Assembly (NCBI GenBank): GCA_015067765.1
Contig: SVLV01000001.1
Coordinates: 62,001-126,000, forward strand
Direction: 5' to 3'
DNA: 64,000 nucleotides
Source: Oscillospiraceae bacterium
GTDB taxonomy: Bacteria > Bacillota > Clostridia > Oscillospirales > Oscillospiraceae
The notes beneath the pieces were generated by a model, which saw only the letters and a list, made by a program, of their open reading frames with translations, ran no database searches and was not told where the DNA came from. The position numbers and the translations under genes were made by a program. This document shows, piece after piece, positions 25,825 to 36,613 of this stretch (position 1 is the stretch's first letter; every line of letters starts with the position of its first letter).

Positions 25825-26592
25825 ATGTCCATCACCACCCTGCAGGCCCGGATACGGGCAAAGAAAACTCCTCTGGCGCTGGGGCTGAGTCCGGCGGCAG
25901 AGCGGATCCCTGCACCCATCCTGCGGCGCTTTACGGAATTGTACGGCCCCGGCGCCCAGGCGGAGGCGGAGAGCCTGCGGCTGTGGGGCGGGCAACTGAT
26001 TGGACAGGCGGCGGAAAAGCTGCCGGCTGTGGTGCTGCGGGCCTCCTGCTACCTGCGTTATGGTGCGGTGGGCTTCGATGTGCTGATCCATCTGGTACAT
26101 CTTGCCCGGGAGGCGGGACTGTATACCGTTGTGGATGCCCGCGGTGATCTGCCCGACCTGTGGTTGAGAGGTGCCGTGGAAGCGGACGGTGTGACGGTAC
26201 TTCCCTATGTGGGGACCGATTGCTGCCGGGCGGAAGAGGAGAAGTCCGTGTTCGCCCTGGTGCGCACCGCCAATCCCAGCGCCGGTGATCTGCAGAATAT
26301 GATGGCCGGCGACAGGCGCCTGTATCTGGCGGCCGGTGACCGGCTGGCTCGCCACGGGGCGGCTTTGGCGCTGGAGAGCGACTACTCCCTGGATGTAAAG
26401 GAATTGCGCAGCCGTCAGGAGAAAGCTTTCCTGCTGCTGATGGGCTGCGATGCCGAAAATGCCCTGCCGGCTTTTGACGATTACGGCCACGGTGCGCTGG
26501 TTGTGGAGGAGCAGCTTCAGTATGCGGAGGATGTTTCTGCTGCGCTGGAGGAGACCGTTCGCGCATGGAAGCGCTGGATCACTGTACTGTAA
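25825..26592 (+). CDS. Orotidine 5'-phosphate decarboxylase-like protein, degenerate active-site motif
   Basis: PLALGLSPAAERIPAPIL; YTVVDARGDLPDLW in place of DAKRGDI; ADGVTVLPYVGTD. Confidence 0.65.
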   Translation: MSITTLQARIRAKKTPLALGLSPAAERIPAPILRRFTELYGPGAQAEAESLRLWGGQLIGQAAEKLPAVVLRASCYLRYGAVGFDVLIHLVHLAREAGLYTVVDARGDLPDLWLRGAVEADGVTVLPYVGTDCCRAEEEKSVFALVRTANPSAGDLQNMMAGDRRLYLAAGDRLARHGAALALESDYSLDVKELRSRQEKAFLLLMGCDAENALPAFDDYGHGALVVEEQLQYAEDVSAALEETVRAWKRWITVL

Positions 26593-26603
26593 GGAGTTTC
26601 TGT

Positions 26604-27656
26604 ATGTCTGTAACGAAGATTTATCTGATCCGCCATGCCGAGGCGGAAGGGAATCTGTACCGGATCGCCCACGGCCACTGCAATGGGTTGGTCACCGATT
26701 ACCGGGGCCGCCAGCAGATTGCGGCGCTGGAGGAGCGCTTTCGCCATATCCACATTGATGCGGTTTACAGCAGCGACCTGATCCGCACCCGGATGACGGC
26801 GCAGGCCGTGTATCTCCCCAAGGGGCTGAAGCTGCATCTGGAGCCCGCCTTCCGCGAGGTGAATATGGGCGTTTGGGAGGGCCGTACCTGGCACGAGCTG
26901 AATACCCAGTGGCCGGAGCAGATGCGCTATTTCAATATGGAGCTGGACCGCTGGCAGGTGCCCGGTTGTGAGACAGCTCAGCAGGTGCTGGACCGCTATA
27001 TTCCGGCCCTGTACCGTGTGGCGCAGGAAAATGAGGGGAAATCCGTAGCGGTATTCTCCCACGGAGCAGCCATCCGCATGGTGCTGGGCACGCTGCAGGG
27101 GCTGCCCTTGTCTGAAGTGGGGCAGACTCCTCACGGGGACAATACCGCCGTATCCCTGCTGGAATATGAGGATGGTCAGCTGCGGGTGGTGTGGTGCAAC
27201 GACAACAGCCACCTGACGGAACGGGGCATCTCCACCTTTGCCAAGCAGAGCTGGTGGAGAGATAAGAGAAAGATCGAAAGCGGCGAATACTATCAGCCGC
27301 TGACAGAGGAACTGCGGCAGCGGTTTTTTGTGCCGGAGGGGGGCGAGAGCCTGTCTGTCTGGTTCGGAGAAGAACCTATCGGAGCCCTGCAGCTGCTGCC
27401 GGAGAAGGAACCCGGTGTGGGCTGGATCGGCTGGTATTGGATCGATCCCGCCTGGCGGGGCCGGTGGCTGGGCATGCCCCCCATGGGGCAGGCCATCACC
27501 TACTACCGGGAGCGGGGGATCTATCGGCTGCGCCTGCAGTGTGCCGATCCACAGCTGAAGGGATTCTTTGAAAAAGTGGGCTTTGTGAGCACAGAGGGTG
27601 ACCTCATGGAGAAGGATACCAGCCAGTGCCCACCCGCCAATGAAGTGCTGGCATAA
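26604..27656 (+). CDS. Histidine phosphatase family domain fused to GNAT acetyltransferase-like domain
   Basis: IYLIRHAEAEGN...VYSSDLIRTRMTAQ...FSHGAAIRMVLG; C-terminal half VGWIGWYWIDPAWRGRWLGMPPMGQAITYYRERGIYRLRLQ...FFEKVGFVS. Confidence 0.82.
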   Translation: MSVTKIYLIRHAEAEGNLYRIAHGHCNGLVTDYRGRQQIAALEERFRHIHIDAVYSSDLIRTRMTAQAVYLPKGLKLHLEPAFREVNMGVWEGRTWHELNTQWPEQMRYFNMELDRWQVPGCETAQQVLDRYIPALYRVAQENEGKSVAVFSHGAAIRMVLGTLQGLPLSEVGQTPHGDNTAVSLLEYEDGQLRVVWCNDNSHLTERGISTFAKQSWWRDKRKIESGEYYQPLTEELRQRFFVPEGGESLSVWFGEEPIGALQLLPEKEPGVGWIGWYWIDPAWRGRWLGMPPMGQAITYYRERGIYRLRLQCADPQLKGFFEKVGFVSTEGDLMEKDTSQCPPANEVLA

Positions 27657-27666
27657 GGAGAGAATT

Positions 27667-29687
27667 ATGCGAGGTGTGACTTATTTGCCGGTCAGCCGGG
27701 AGGAGATGCTCCAGCGGGACTGGTACTATTACGATTTTCTGGTGGTGACGGCAGATGCCTACATTGACCACCCCAGCTTCGGTACCACCCTGATCGCCCG
27801 GATGCTGGAAGGGGAAGGCTACCGCGTGGCCATTTTGGCCCAGCCGGAGTGGAAGGATGCGGAGGCATTCCGCGCCATGGGCAAACCCCGCTACGGTGTG
27901 CTCATTGGAGGTGGCAATCTGGACTCCATGGTGGCCCATTATACGGTGGCCAAGCGCCGCCGCACCCGTGACCTGTACAGCCCCGGCGGCGAGATGGGTC
28001 ATCGGCCCGACCGGCCCACCATCGTCTACGCCAACAGGGCTCGGGAGGCCTTCCCGGATACCCCCATTGTCATCGGTGGCCTGGAGGCGTCTTTGCGCCG
28101 CTTTGCCCATTACGACTACTGGGATGATGCGGTGCGCCGCGCGATTCTGTTTGATGCGCCGGCCGATCTGTTGGTATACGGCATGGGCGAGAGCGCCACA
28201 AAGGAGATTGCAAAACGGCTGGCAGCCAAGACCCCGGTGGATCAGATCACCGATGTGCCCGGCACGGCCTATATTGCCGCAGATGACAGCGGCTGCCGCT
28301 TCCACAAGACGGTCTGCCCCTCCTATGAGGAGATTTGCGCCGACAAGATGGCTTATGCCGTAGCCACCAAGCTGCAGTATGATGAGCACGATCCCATCCG
28401 GGGCAGCGCCCTGCTGCAGAGCTGCCAGGGCCGTATGCTGGTGGTCAATCCTCCCGCCCGTCCCCTGAACCGGGATGCGCTGGACAAGCTGTATGCCTTG
28501 CCCTATGTGCGGGAGGTACATCCCATGTATGAACAGGGTGTGCCCGCCATTGAGGAGGTGCGCTTTTCCATCACCCATAACCGTGGCTGCTTCGGCGGCT
28601 GCAACTTCTGCGCCCTGGCCTTTCATCAGGGACGCATGGTTACCAGCCGCTCATCCAGTCGGTGGTGGAGGAGGCCAAAATTCTGGTGGAGGATCCCCAG
28701 TTTAAGGGATATATCCACGATGTGGGCGGCCCCTCGGCTAATTTCCGCAGCACTTCCTGCGCCAAGCAGAAAAAGAGCGGTATGTGTAAGCACCGCTCCT
28801 GTTTGGCCCCGGAGCCCTGCCCCAATCTGGAGGCCAGCCATGCCGAGTATCTGGAACTGCTGCGGCAGGTCCGCGCCCTGCCCGGTGTGAAAAAGGTGTT
28901 TGTCCGAAGTGGTATCCGCTATGACTACCTGCTGCAGGACAAGGACCGCACCTTCTTCAAGGAGATGGTGCAGCACCACATTTCCGGTCAGCTGAAGGTG
29001 GCCCCGGAGCACTGTGTGTCCTCGGTGCTGGACTATATGGGCAAGCCCCATTTTGATGTGTTTGAAAAGTTCTGGCGGCAGTACCAGCGCTATAACGACA
29101 GCCAGGGCAAGGAGCAATATCTGGTACCCTACCTCATGTCCTCCCATCCCGGCTGCACGCTGGAGGATGCGGTGGCACTGGCGGAGATGCTTCATCGTGT
29201 CGGCCGTCAGCCGGAGCAGGTGCAGGATTTCTATCCCACGCCCGGTACCCGTTCTACCTGTATGTACTACACGGGGATCGATCCCCGGGATCTGTCGGAA
29301 GTGTATGTGGCCCGGGATCCCTATGACAAGGCACTGCAGCGGGCTCTGCTGCAGTGGGCGCGGCCGGATAAGCGGCGTTTGGTCATTGAGGCGCTGGAGA
29401 AGGCGGGGCGCACCGATCTGATCGGCTACAGCAAGCACTGCCTGATCCGCCCCCAGAAGGGGGAAAAATACTTCGGCAAACAGCCGGAGCAGGAAAAGGC
29501 TCCGACCAAACGGGGCGGAGAGAACCGGAACGACCGGAAACGGTCCGATGACAGGCACGGCAATGACCGCAGGAGATCTGCCTCTGCAGAGCGCAGCGGT
29601 GACAGTCGCCGACATGGCAATTCCGGTCAGAAGGGGAAAATGTCCCCCAAGAAGAAGGCGGCCTTTGCCAAAAAGAGAGCGAAATAA
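27667..29687 (+). pseudogene. YgiQ family radical SAM protein, interrupted by a frameshift near 28650
   Basis: N-terminal ORF MRGVTYLPVSREEM...ITHNRGCFGGCNFCALAFHQGRMVTSRS then continues in another frame QSVVEEAKILVEDPQFKGYIHDVGGPSANFR... Confidence 0.88.
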
Positions 29688-29750
29688 ACCGGGTTCTGCC
29701 GCAGGGAAACCTCTGCGGCAGAACCAGCGTGTGTGAAAGGCGAAAGAGAG

Positions 29751-31157
29751 ATGGAAAGTCCCGTCACAACACAGAGGATGTTTGACAACCGGGCCCTGTG
29801 CCGGCTGATCATCCCGCTGGTGATCGAGTCAGCACTGGCGCAGGCAGTGGGCATCATTGACACCATGATGATCTCCTCCGCCGGTGAGACGGCGGTATCC
29901 GGTGTGTCACTGGTGGATGGCATCAACAGTCTGCTGATTTACCTATTTTCCGCCCTCAATACCGGCGGTGCCGTGGTGGCTGCCCAGTATCTTGGCGGAC
30001 GGAGTGAGCGGGAGGCCCGTGATTCCGGACGGCAGCTTCTGTTGCTGAGCCTGAGCCTGTCTATGGCAATCCTGCTGGTCCTGCTGCTGACCCGCCGGTG
30101 GCTTCTGGCTACTCTGTTCGGCAGTGTGGAGCCGGCGGTGATGGAGGCGGCCAACACCTATTTCTTCTGGTCCATGCTGTCCTATCCCTTTGTGGCCCTG
30201 TATAACTCCGGTGCGGCCCTGTTCCGTACGGAGGGGAATTCCAAGATTTCCATGTACAGCTCTCTGGTGATGAATGTGCTGAATGTGGGCGGCAATGCGC
30301 TGCTGCTGTACGGTGCGAAGATGGGCGTGGCCGGAGTGGCCATTGCGACCTTGATTTCCCGTGCGGTGGCCATGGTGATCGTACTGGTGCTGCTGCGCCG
30401 CAAGAACCACACGCTGTATGTGGATGTGCGGGAGGGATTCCGGGTCCATTGGCCCACCATGCACCGCATCCTGCGGATCGCCGTACCCAACAGTATTGAA
30501 AGCGCCATGTTCCATTTGGGCCGCCTGCTGGTGGTACGGATCATTGCCGATTTCGGCACAGTGGAAATTGCCGCCAACGCAGTAGCCAACAGTCTGGCCG
30601 GAGTCAGTATGATCCCCGGCACGGCAGTGAATCTTGCCACCACCACAGTTACAGGACAATGCGTGGGTGCCGGTGATTTTGAGCAGGTGCGCTACTATGC
30701 CCGCAAGATGCTGCGGATCAATTTCACCCTGATGTCCATCACCAATATCTCCATGTTGGTGGCGCTGCCTCTTCTGCTGGGATTCTTTGACCTGTCCGGT
30801 CCCACTCTGGCGCTGGCGAATCTGCTGATGTGGATCTACTATGTGGCATCCATGCTGATCTGGCCGCTGGCCTTTACCATCCCCAATGTTCTGCGGGCGG
30901 CCAACGATGTGGCCTTTACCATGGTGGCCTCCCTCCTGTCCATGGGGGTGTTCCGTGTGCTTTTGAGTGTTGTTCTGGCGGAATGGTTCCACTTGGGCGC
31001 ATTGGGTGTGTGGAGTGCCATGATCGTCGACTGGGTGGTTCGTACCATTTGCTTTGTGGGTCGCTACCGCAGCAGGCGGTGGTGCGAGGAACATACCCGC
31101 CGTTTGCGTTTCACCCTTTGGCATCGCCGCAGAGAGGAAGATACCCGCCTCAAGTAA
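29751..31157 (+). CDS. MATE family efflux transporter
   Basis: LIIPLVIESALAQAVGIIDTMMISSAGETAVSGVSLVDGINSLLI; multi-TM. Confidence 0.93.
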   Translation: MESPVTTQRMFDNRALCRLIIPLVIESALAQAVGIIDTMMISSAGETAVSGVSLVDGINSLLIYLFSALNTGGAVVAAQYLGGRSEREARDSGRQLLLLSLSLSMAILLVLLLTRRWLLATLFGSVEPAVMEAANTYFFWSMLSYPFVALYNSGAALFRTEGNSKISMYSSLVMNVLNVGGNALLLYGAKMGVAGVAIATLISRAVAMVIVLVLLRRKNHTLYVDVREGFRVHWPTMHRILRIAVPNSIESAMFHLGRLLVVRIIADFGTVEIAANAVANSLAGVSMIPGTAVNLATTTVTGQCVGAGDFEQVRYYARKMLRINFTLMSITNISMLVALPLLLGFFDLSGPTLALANLLMWIYYVASMLIWPLAFTIPNVLRAANDVAFTMVASLLSMGVFRVLLSVVLAEWFHLGALGVWSAMIVDWVVRTICFVGRYRSRRWCEEHTRRLRFTLWHRRREEDTRLK

Positions 31158-31169
31158 TGGATAGAAAAA

Positions 31170-31198
31170 GAGATGCCCTCCAACCGGAGGGCATCTTT
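31170..31198. terminator. Intrinsic terminator
   Basis: agatgccctccaaccggagggcatcttt. Confidence 0.7.
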
Positions 31199-31210
31199 AT
31201 TTTGAAATTC

Positions 31211-31852
31211 TTATTGCAGAAGAGTTCCCGCCCCTACCAGAAGGAGACCCAGCAGGAAGAAGACCGCCAGCAGTGCCAGCAGGATCAGCAGAAAACGGGG
31301 GATCCCCAGCCGGTCGATGTCCATGAAGAAGTAGGGATAGATCAGCTTGGTGTGGCCGATGGGCCTTCCGGTCTGCGCCCGCAGCAGGGCGAAGACGGCG
31401 TAGAGAGCGGGGAGGATCTGCCACCACAGGGCGCAGGTCCAGTGCAACTGGGTTTTGTCGGCCAGCAGCAGCCACTGGCCAACCACCAGCAGCGGGATGA
31501 TATAGTGAGCAAAGAGATTTCCAACCCGGGAACTGAAGTCGTCGAATTTCTTGCCCTTCCGCCTGGCATCCGGAAGCAGCATAAAGTGATAGATCAAGTG
31601 GGTCACCCAGATTCCCATGGCCATGGAAAAGGAGACCCGCACATCCGTCAAAAACCGGCAGAAGGTGCTCTCGGGCCAAAAGAGTGCCAGAGCCAGAGCC
31701 AGTTCATACAGAACCACCACCAGATTGCTGAGATTGGTGTAAAAGCAGAAGAATCCGGCCCGGATGCGGCCGGTGGTGAGCAGCGTGGAGTGGATCAGCA
31801 GGCCTGCGGTGCCTGCCAGAAAGAGGATCAGGGCAGAAAGTTGCAGGGCCAA
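31211..31852 (-). CDS. Pr6Pr-like integral membrane protein
   Basis: FFCFYTNLSNLVVVLYELALAL; MGIWVTHLIYHFMLLP; LIYPYFFMDIDRLG. Confidence 0.7.
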   Translation of the reverse strand: MALQLSALILFLAGTAGLLIHSTLLTTGRIRAGFFCFYTNLSNLVVVLYELALALALFWPESTFCRFLTDVRVSFSMAMGIWVTHLIYHFMLLPDARRKGKKFDDFSSRVGNLFAHYIIPLLVVGQWLLLADKTQLHWTCALWWQILPALYAVFALLRAQTGRPIGHTKLIYPYFFMDIDRLGIPRFLLILLALLAVFFLLGLLLVGAGTLLQ

Positions 31853-31856
31853 GAAA

Positions 31857-32690
31857 TCACTCCTTTCTCAGACTGCGCAGCAGAGCGATCTCCGCCGCAT
31901 AGCCGTCCAGTTCATTGGGGGTCTCCAGCAGAAACGGCAGATGCCGCAGCGCGGGATGGTTGATGATCCGGTCGAAGGCAGCTGTGCCCAGATATCCGGC
32001 ACCGATTTTAGCGTGGCGGTCCTTGTGGGCACCCAAAGGATTGAGACTGTCGTTGATGTGAATGGCCCGCAGGCGGTCCAGGCCGATGATGCGGTCAAAT
32101 TCGGTCAGCACCCCGTCCAGATCTCCGGCGATGTCGTAACCGGCATCGGAGACGTGGCAGGTGTCCAGACAGACCCCCATTTTTTCCGTGAGAGTGACGC
32201 GGTCCAGAATTTCCCGCAGCTCCTCAAAACGGCCGCCCACCTCTGTGCCCTTGCCTGCCATGGTCTCCAACAGAACAGTGGTGGTGTGGTCCGGAGTCAG
32301 AATCTCGTTGAGGGTCTCAGCGATGAGGGAGATTCCTGCCTCCATGCCCTGACCGGTGTGGCTGCCGGGATGGAAGTTATACAGCTGCCCCGGCAGATAC
32401 TCCATGCGCTGCAGATCATCCGCCAGAGTCAGCCGGGCAAATTCCCGGGTGCGCGCATCCTTGGAACAGGGATTGATGGTATAGGGGGCGTGGGCCACAA
32501 GGGGACCGAACCCATGGGCATCCAGCAGATCACGGAGCGCCTGCATATCGGAAGGATCAATAGCCTTGGCTCTGCTGCCCCGCGGGTTGCGGGTAAAAAA
32601 CTGAAAGGTGCTGGCCCCAATGGACAGGGCCGTCTCTCCCATTGCCCGATAGCCGGCAGAGGGAGAGAGATGGCAGCCAATGAAAAACAT
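31857..32690 (-). CDS. nfo: Deoxyribonuclease IV (endonuclease IV)
   Basis: [85 protein letters not shown]. Confidence 0.95.
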   Translation of the reverse strand: MFFIGCHLSPSAGYRAMGETALSIGASTFQFFTRNPRGSRAKAIDPSDMQALRDLLDAHGFGPLVAHAPYTINPCSKDARTREFARLTLADDLQRMEYLPGQLYNFHPGSHTGQGMEAGISLIAETLNEILTPDHTTTVLLETMAGKGTEVGGRFEELREILDRVTLTEKMGVCLDTCHVSDAGYDIAGDLDGVLTEFDRIIGLDRLRAIHINDSLNPLGAHKDRHAKIGAGYLGTAAFDRIINHPALRHLPFLLETPNELDGYAAEIALLRSLRKE

Positions 32691-32701
32691 AGAATTGCCT
32701 C

Positions 32702-33160
32702 CTACAGCCGATAGGTGGAGCAGATGACCTTTTCCGGCTCAATGGTGATGATGCCGCAGGTGCCCTGATCCCGTACAGAACCGGGATTCATGACCCAAAG
32801 CTCTCCGTCAAAATCCACCAGCGGCTGGTGCGTATGACCAAACAACAGGATCTGTGCCCCCATCTCCCGGGCAGCATAGCAGACGGCCAGATGGCCAAAC
32901 TTCACATGGCGGGTGTGACCGTGCATCATCAGGATGCGGACGCCCCGCAGTTCCAAAAGTCGCTCCTCCGGCTCCTCGGTCCCCCAGTCGCAGTTGCCGG
33001 GGACCATGTCCATGGGGATGTGGGGAAACTGCTGCTGCAGCTGCCGGGCATCCCGGATGCAGTCCCCCAGATGGAGGATGTGATCCGGCTGCACCTCCTC
33101 CACGCATCGGGCGCAGCGGTCCACAGCGCCGTGGGAATCAGACAGGACAAGTATCTTCAT
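32702..33160 (-). CDS. YfcE/MJ0936 family metallophosphoesterase
   Basis: [59 protein letters not shown]. Confidence 0.93.
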   Translation of the reverse strand: MKILVLSDSHGAVDRCARCVEEVQPDHILHLGDCIRDARQLQQQFPHIPMDMVPGNCDWGTEEPEERLLELRGVRILMMHGHTRHVKFGHLAVCYAAREMGAQILLFGHTHQPLVDFDGELWVMNPGSVRDQGTCGIITIEPEKVICSTYRL

Positions 33161-33278
33161 AGGAATTCACCTCGTTTACTGGGTGTAAAATTTTCTCAAT
33201 GATAGCACAATGCAGTTGAAACTTCAAATGATTTCCTTTAGAATATAATATCGAGAAAAAATGGGGGATGGGAACATC

Positions 33279-33521
33279 ATGCAGGCAGGGATCGTGGAAC
33301 TGGATCTCCATGGGAAGAATACCTATCAGGCGAAAGTTGCCATCGATGCTGCTCTGCGCCGGGCGAAGTCCGGCACCTACCGCCTGCGGCTGATCCATGG
33401 GCACCACGGCGGTACCGCCTTGCGGGATATGATCCGGCAGGAGTATGCAGACCATCCTCAGGTGCTGCGGATGGATCCCTCCGCTCCCGGCATCACCCAA
33501 CTGATTTTGAGAGAGTTTTAA
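33279..33521 (+). CDS. Smr domain protein
   Basis: MQAGIVELDLHGKNTYQAKVAIDAALRRAKSGTYRLRLIHGHHGGTALRDMI. Confidence 0.8.
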   Translation: MQAGIVELDLHGKNTYQAKVAIDAALRRAKSGTYRLRLIHGHHGGTALRDMIRQEYADHPQVLRMDPSAPGITQLILREF

Positions 33522-33533
33522 GGAGAAAGGCAT

Positions 33534-33881
33534 ATGCTGTTTCTGTGTTATCCCCGCTGCACCACCTGCCAGCGGGCCAAGGCCTGGCTGGAGGAACAGG
33601 GCGTGTCCTATACCATGCGGGACATCAAGGAGAACAATCCCTCCTACGAGGAACTGAAGCAGTGGTATGAGGCCTCCGGCCTGCCGCTGAAGAAGTTTTT
33701 CAACACCAGCGGTTTGCAGTATAAGGCGCTGGCGCTGAAGGAGAAACTGCCCACTATGACCGAGGAGGAGCAGCTGAGATTGCTGGCTACCGACGGTATG
33801 CTGGTGAAGCGTCCGCTGCTGATCGGTGAGCAATTCGTTCTGACAGGATTCCGGGAGAAGGAATGGGAGGCCGCCCTATGA
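33534..33881 (+). CDS. ArsC/Spx family protein
   Basis: LFLCYPRCTTCQRAKAWLEEQGVSYTMRDIKENNPSYEELKQW...KRPLLIGEQFVLTGFREKEWE. Confidence 0.92.
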   Translation: MLFLCYPRCTTCQRAKAWLEEQGVSYTMRDIKENNPSYEELKQWYEASGLPLKKFFNTSGLQYKALALKEKLPTMTEEEQLRLLATDGMLVKRPLLIGEQFVLTGFREKEWEAAL

Positions 33882-34699
33882 AATTGAAGATTGCACAGAT
33901 CCAGATGTCTGTCACCACCGAGCGGGAGGATAATGTGACCCGTGCCTGCGGTCAGATCCGTGAGGCTGCCCGGCAGGGTGCCCAGATTGCGGTATTGCCG
34001 GAGATGTTCTGCTGCCCCTATGAAAACAGTGCATTCCGCCCCTATGGAGAGCCGTTGGGCGGGCCTGTTCAGCAGGCGCTGGCACAGGTGGCCCGGGAGG
34101 AGAAGATCTATGTGGTGGGCGGATCTCTGCCGGAACTGGAAGGAGATCAGGTTTACAATACCTGCTTTGTCTATGATCCAGAGGGGAAGTGTATTGCGCG
34201 CCACCGCAAGATGCATCTGTTTGATATCAATGTGGCCGGCGGTCAGCGCTTTATGGAATCGGACACTTTTTCCCCCGGCTGCGATGTGACCACCTTTGAT
34301 ACTCCCTGGGGCACCATGGGTCTTTGCATCTGCTTTGACTTCCGTTTTGAGGAACTGAGCCGCCTGATGACCCTGCGGGGTGCCCGGGTGATCTTTGTGC
34401 CGGCTGCGTTTAATATGACCACCGGTCCTGCCCACTGGGAACTGCTGTTCCGGCAGCGGGCCGTGGATAATCAGCTGTTTACCGTAGGAACCTCCCCGGC
34501 GCGGGATGTGAATGCCTCCTATGTGGCATGGGGCCATTCCATTGTCTGTGATCCCTGGGGTACGGTGGTTACCCACTGTGATGAGACGGAACAGACCGTC
34601 ATGACAGAGCTGGATCTGGACCGGGTGGATTCCATCCGCGCCCAGCTGCCGATCCTGTCCGCCCGGCGGGAGGATGTCTATTCGATGATCGAAAAATAA
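33878..34699 (+). CDS. Carbon-nitrogen hydrolase (nitrilase/omega-amidase family)
   Basis: VLPEMFCCPYE; RHRKMHLFDINV; MGLCICFDFRFEELSRLMTLRGARVIFVPAAFN. Confidence 0.94.
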   Translation: MKLKIAQIQMSVTTEREDNVTRACGQIREAARQGAQIAVLPEMFCCPYENSAFRPYGEPLGGPVQQALAQVAREEKIYVVGGSLPELEGDQVYNTCFVYDPEGKCIARHRKMHLFDINVAGGQRFMESDTFSPGCDVTTFDTPWGTMGLCICFDFRFEELSRLMTLRGARVIFVPAAFNMTTGPAHWELLFRQRAVDNQLFTVGTSPARDVNASYVAWGHSIVCDPWGTVVTHCDETEQTVMTELDLDRVDSIRAQLPILSARREDVYSMIEK

Positions 34700-34757
34700 T
34701 GTGAAAACCGGTCTGCCGTCGTGGCGGACTTTCCCGAAATACAGAAGGAGAACACCA

Positions 34758-36035
34758 ATGAAAAAATACCTTGAGATGACGCTGGCTGAGCGGCAGGCGG
34801 AATATGCTGCCGTGAAGGCCCAGTACGATGGCTTGAAGGCCCTTGGTCTGCAACTGAATATGGCTCGCGGCAAGCCCGGCACGGAGCAGCTGGATATGGT
34901 CACTGATATGTTTACCCTCATGCTGAAACCTGAGGACTTCGTGGATATCGATGGGACCGAGACCAGAAACTACGGTGAACTGGCCGGTCTGCCCTCTGCC
35001 AGAGCTCTGTTTGCTGATATTCTGGGCTGCCGCGTTTCTCAGGTGTTTGTGGGTGGCAATGCCAGCCTGCAGCTGATGTATGACGCCATCGCCAAGGCCT
35101 ATACCCACGGTATGCTCCACAGCGAGAAGCCCTGGAGCAAGCTGGAGAAGGTGAAGTGGCTGTGTCCCGCGCCCGGTTATGACCGGCATTTCCTCATCAG
35201 CCAGAGCTTCGGTATGGAACTGATTACCGTTCCCATGACGGAGGAAGGCCCCGACATGGACATGGTGGAGGAACTGGTGAAGGATCCCGCCGTGAAGGGT
35301 ATGTGGAATGTGCCCAAGTACTCCAACCCCGAGGGCATCATCTACAGCGATGCGGTCATTCACCGCATGGCAAATCTGTCTCCCGCGGCACCCGACTTTA
35401 TGCTGATGTGGGACAATGCTTATTGTATCCACGAGTTTGAGGGTGGATTCGTGCCCTTTGCCGATATTCTGTCCCTGTGCGAAGAGGCAGGCCATGCCGA
35501 TATGGTCTATGAATTCGCCTCCACCAGCAAGGTGACCCTGCCCGGTTCCGGCGTGGGCATCATGGCATGCAGTGAGGCCAATATGGCCCACTTCCTCAGC
35601 CTCATTACCGTGCAGACCATCGGCTTTGACAAGGTCAATCAGCTGAGACATGTGAAGTATCTGAAGAATAAGGAGGGCGCTTTGGCGCTGATGGCCCGCC
35701 ATGCCACCGTCCTGGCCCCCAAGTTCCATGCCGTGCTGGATGCGCTGGATCGTGAGATCGCTCCGCTGGAGATCGCCTCCTACCGTCGCCCCACCGGAGG
35801 TTACTTTGTGTCTCTGGATGCGATGCCCGGCACCGCAAAACGGACGCTTGCTCTGTGCAAGGAGGCCGGCGTTACTATGACCGGCGCCGGTGCCACCTTC
35901 CCCTATGGCATTGACCCCAACGACTCCAACATCCGCATTGCCCCCACGCTGCCTCCGGTGGCTGAGTTGGAGCAGGCGATTGAGGTATTGTGCAGCTGCC
36001 TGAAGCTGGCAGCACTGGAAAAACTGGGTGTGTAA
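34758..36035 (+). CDS. PLP-dependent aspartate aminotransferase-like protein
   Basis: QLNMARGKPGTEQLDM; NYGELAGLPSARALFADILG; WNVPKYSNPEGIIYSD; YEFASTSKVTLPGSGVGIMA. Confidence 0.92.
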   Translation: MKKYLEMTLAERQAEYAAVKAQYDGLKALGLQLNMARGKPGTEQLDMVTDMFTLMLKPEDFVDIDGTETRNYGELAGLPSARALFADILGCRVSQVFVGGNASLQLMYDAIAKAYTHGMLHSEKPWSKLEKVKWLCPAPGYDRHFLISQSFGMELITVPMTEEGPDMDMVEELVKDPAVKGMWNVPKYSNPEGIIYSDAVIHRMANLSPAAPDFMLMWDNAYCIHEFEGGFVPFADILSLCEEAGHADMVYEFASTSKVTLPGSGVGIMACSEANMAHFLSLITVQTIGFDKVNQLRHVKYLKNKEGALALMARHATVLAPKFHAVLDALDREIAPLEIASYRRPTGGYFVSLDAMPGTAKRTLALCKEAGVTMTGAGATFPYGIDPNDSNIRIAPTLPPVAELEQAIEVLCSCLKLAALEKLGV

Positions 36036-36067
36036 GCAAACGGCATCCGGAAAAGGGAGGGTGTGCT

Positions 36068-36613
36068 ATGAAGTATCTGGTGGCGTCGGACCTGCATGGC
36101 AGTGCCGTTGCCTGTGAAAAAATTCTGGAAGCATTCCGGCGGGAACAGGCAGACCGTCTGATTTTGCTGGGCGACATCCTGTACCACGGTCCCCGCAACC
36201 CGCTGCCGGAGGGCTATGATCCCAAGGCCTGCTGCGCTATGTTGAATCCCTGCAAGGAAACGATCACCGCTGTGCGAGGCAACTGCGATGCCGCAGTGGA
36301 TCAAATGGTGCTGGAATTTCCGATTTTGGCGGAGTATCTGCTGCTGGAGGTGGCGGGCCGCACCGTATTTGTTACCCATGGCGATGTGTGGGGGCCGGAC
36401 CGGCTGCCTGCGCTGCCGCAGGGCAGCGTGCTGCTGTCGGGCCACACCCATGTGCCCATGAATGAGGAGCGATCGGGAATCCGCTGCATGAATCCCGGTT
36501 CGCCGTCCTTGCCCAAGGATGCGGCCGGCCGCCGCGGCTATCTGCTGCTGGAGGACCGGGGCATCAGCTGGAAGACGCTGGAGGGCGAGGAATACGACGC
36601 CTATACATTCTGA
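36068..36613 (+). CDS. YfcE family phosphodiesterase
   Basis: YLVASDLHGSAVACEKI; LILLGDILYHGPRNPLPEGYDP; AVRGNCDAAVDQM; VTHGDVWGP; LLSGHTHVP. Confidence 0.93.
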   Translation: MKYLVASDLHGSAVACEKILEAFRREQADRLILLGDILYHGPRNPLPEGYDPKACCAMLNPCKETITAVRGNCDAAVDQMVLEFPILAEYLLLEVAGRTVFVTHGDVWGPDRLPALPQGSVLLSGHTHVPMNEERSGIRCMNPGSPSLPKDAAGRRGYLLLEDRGISWKTLEGEEYDAYTF

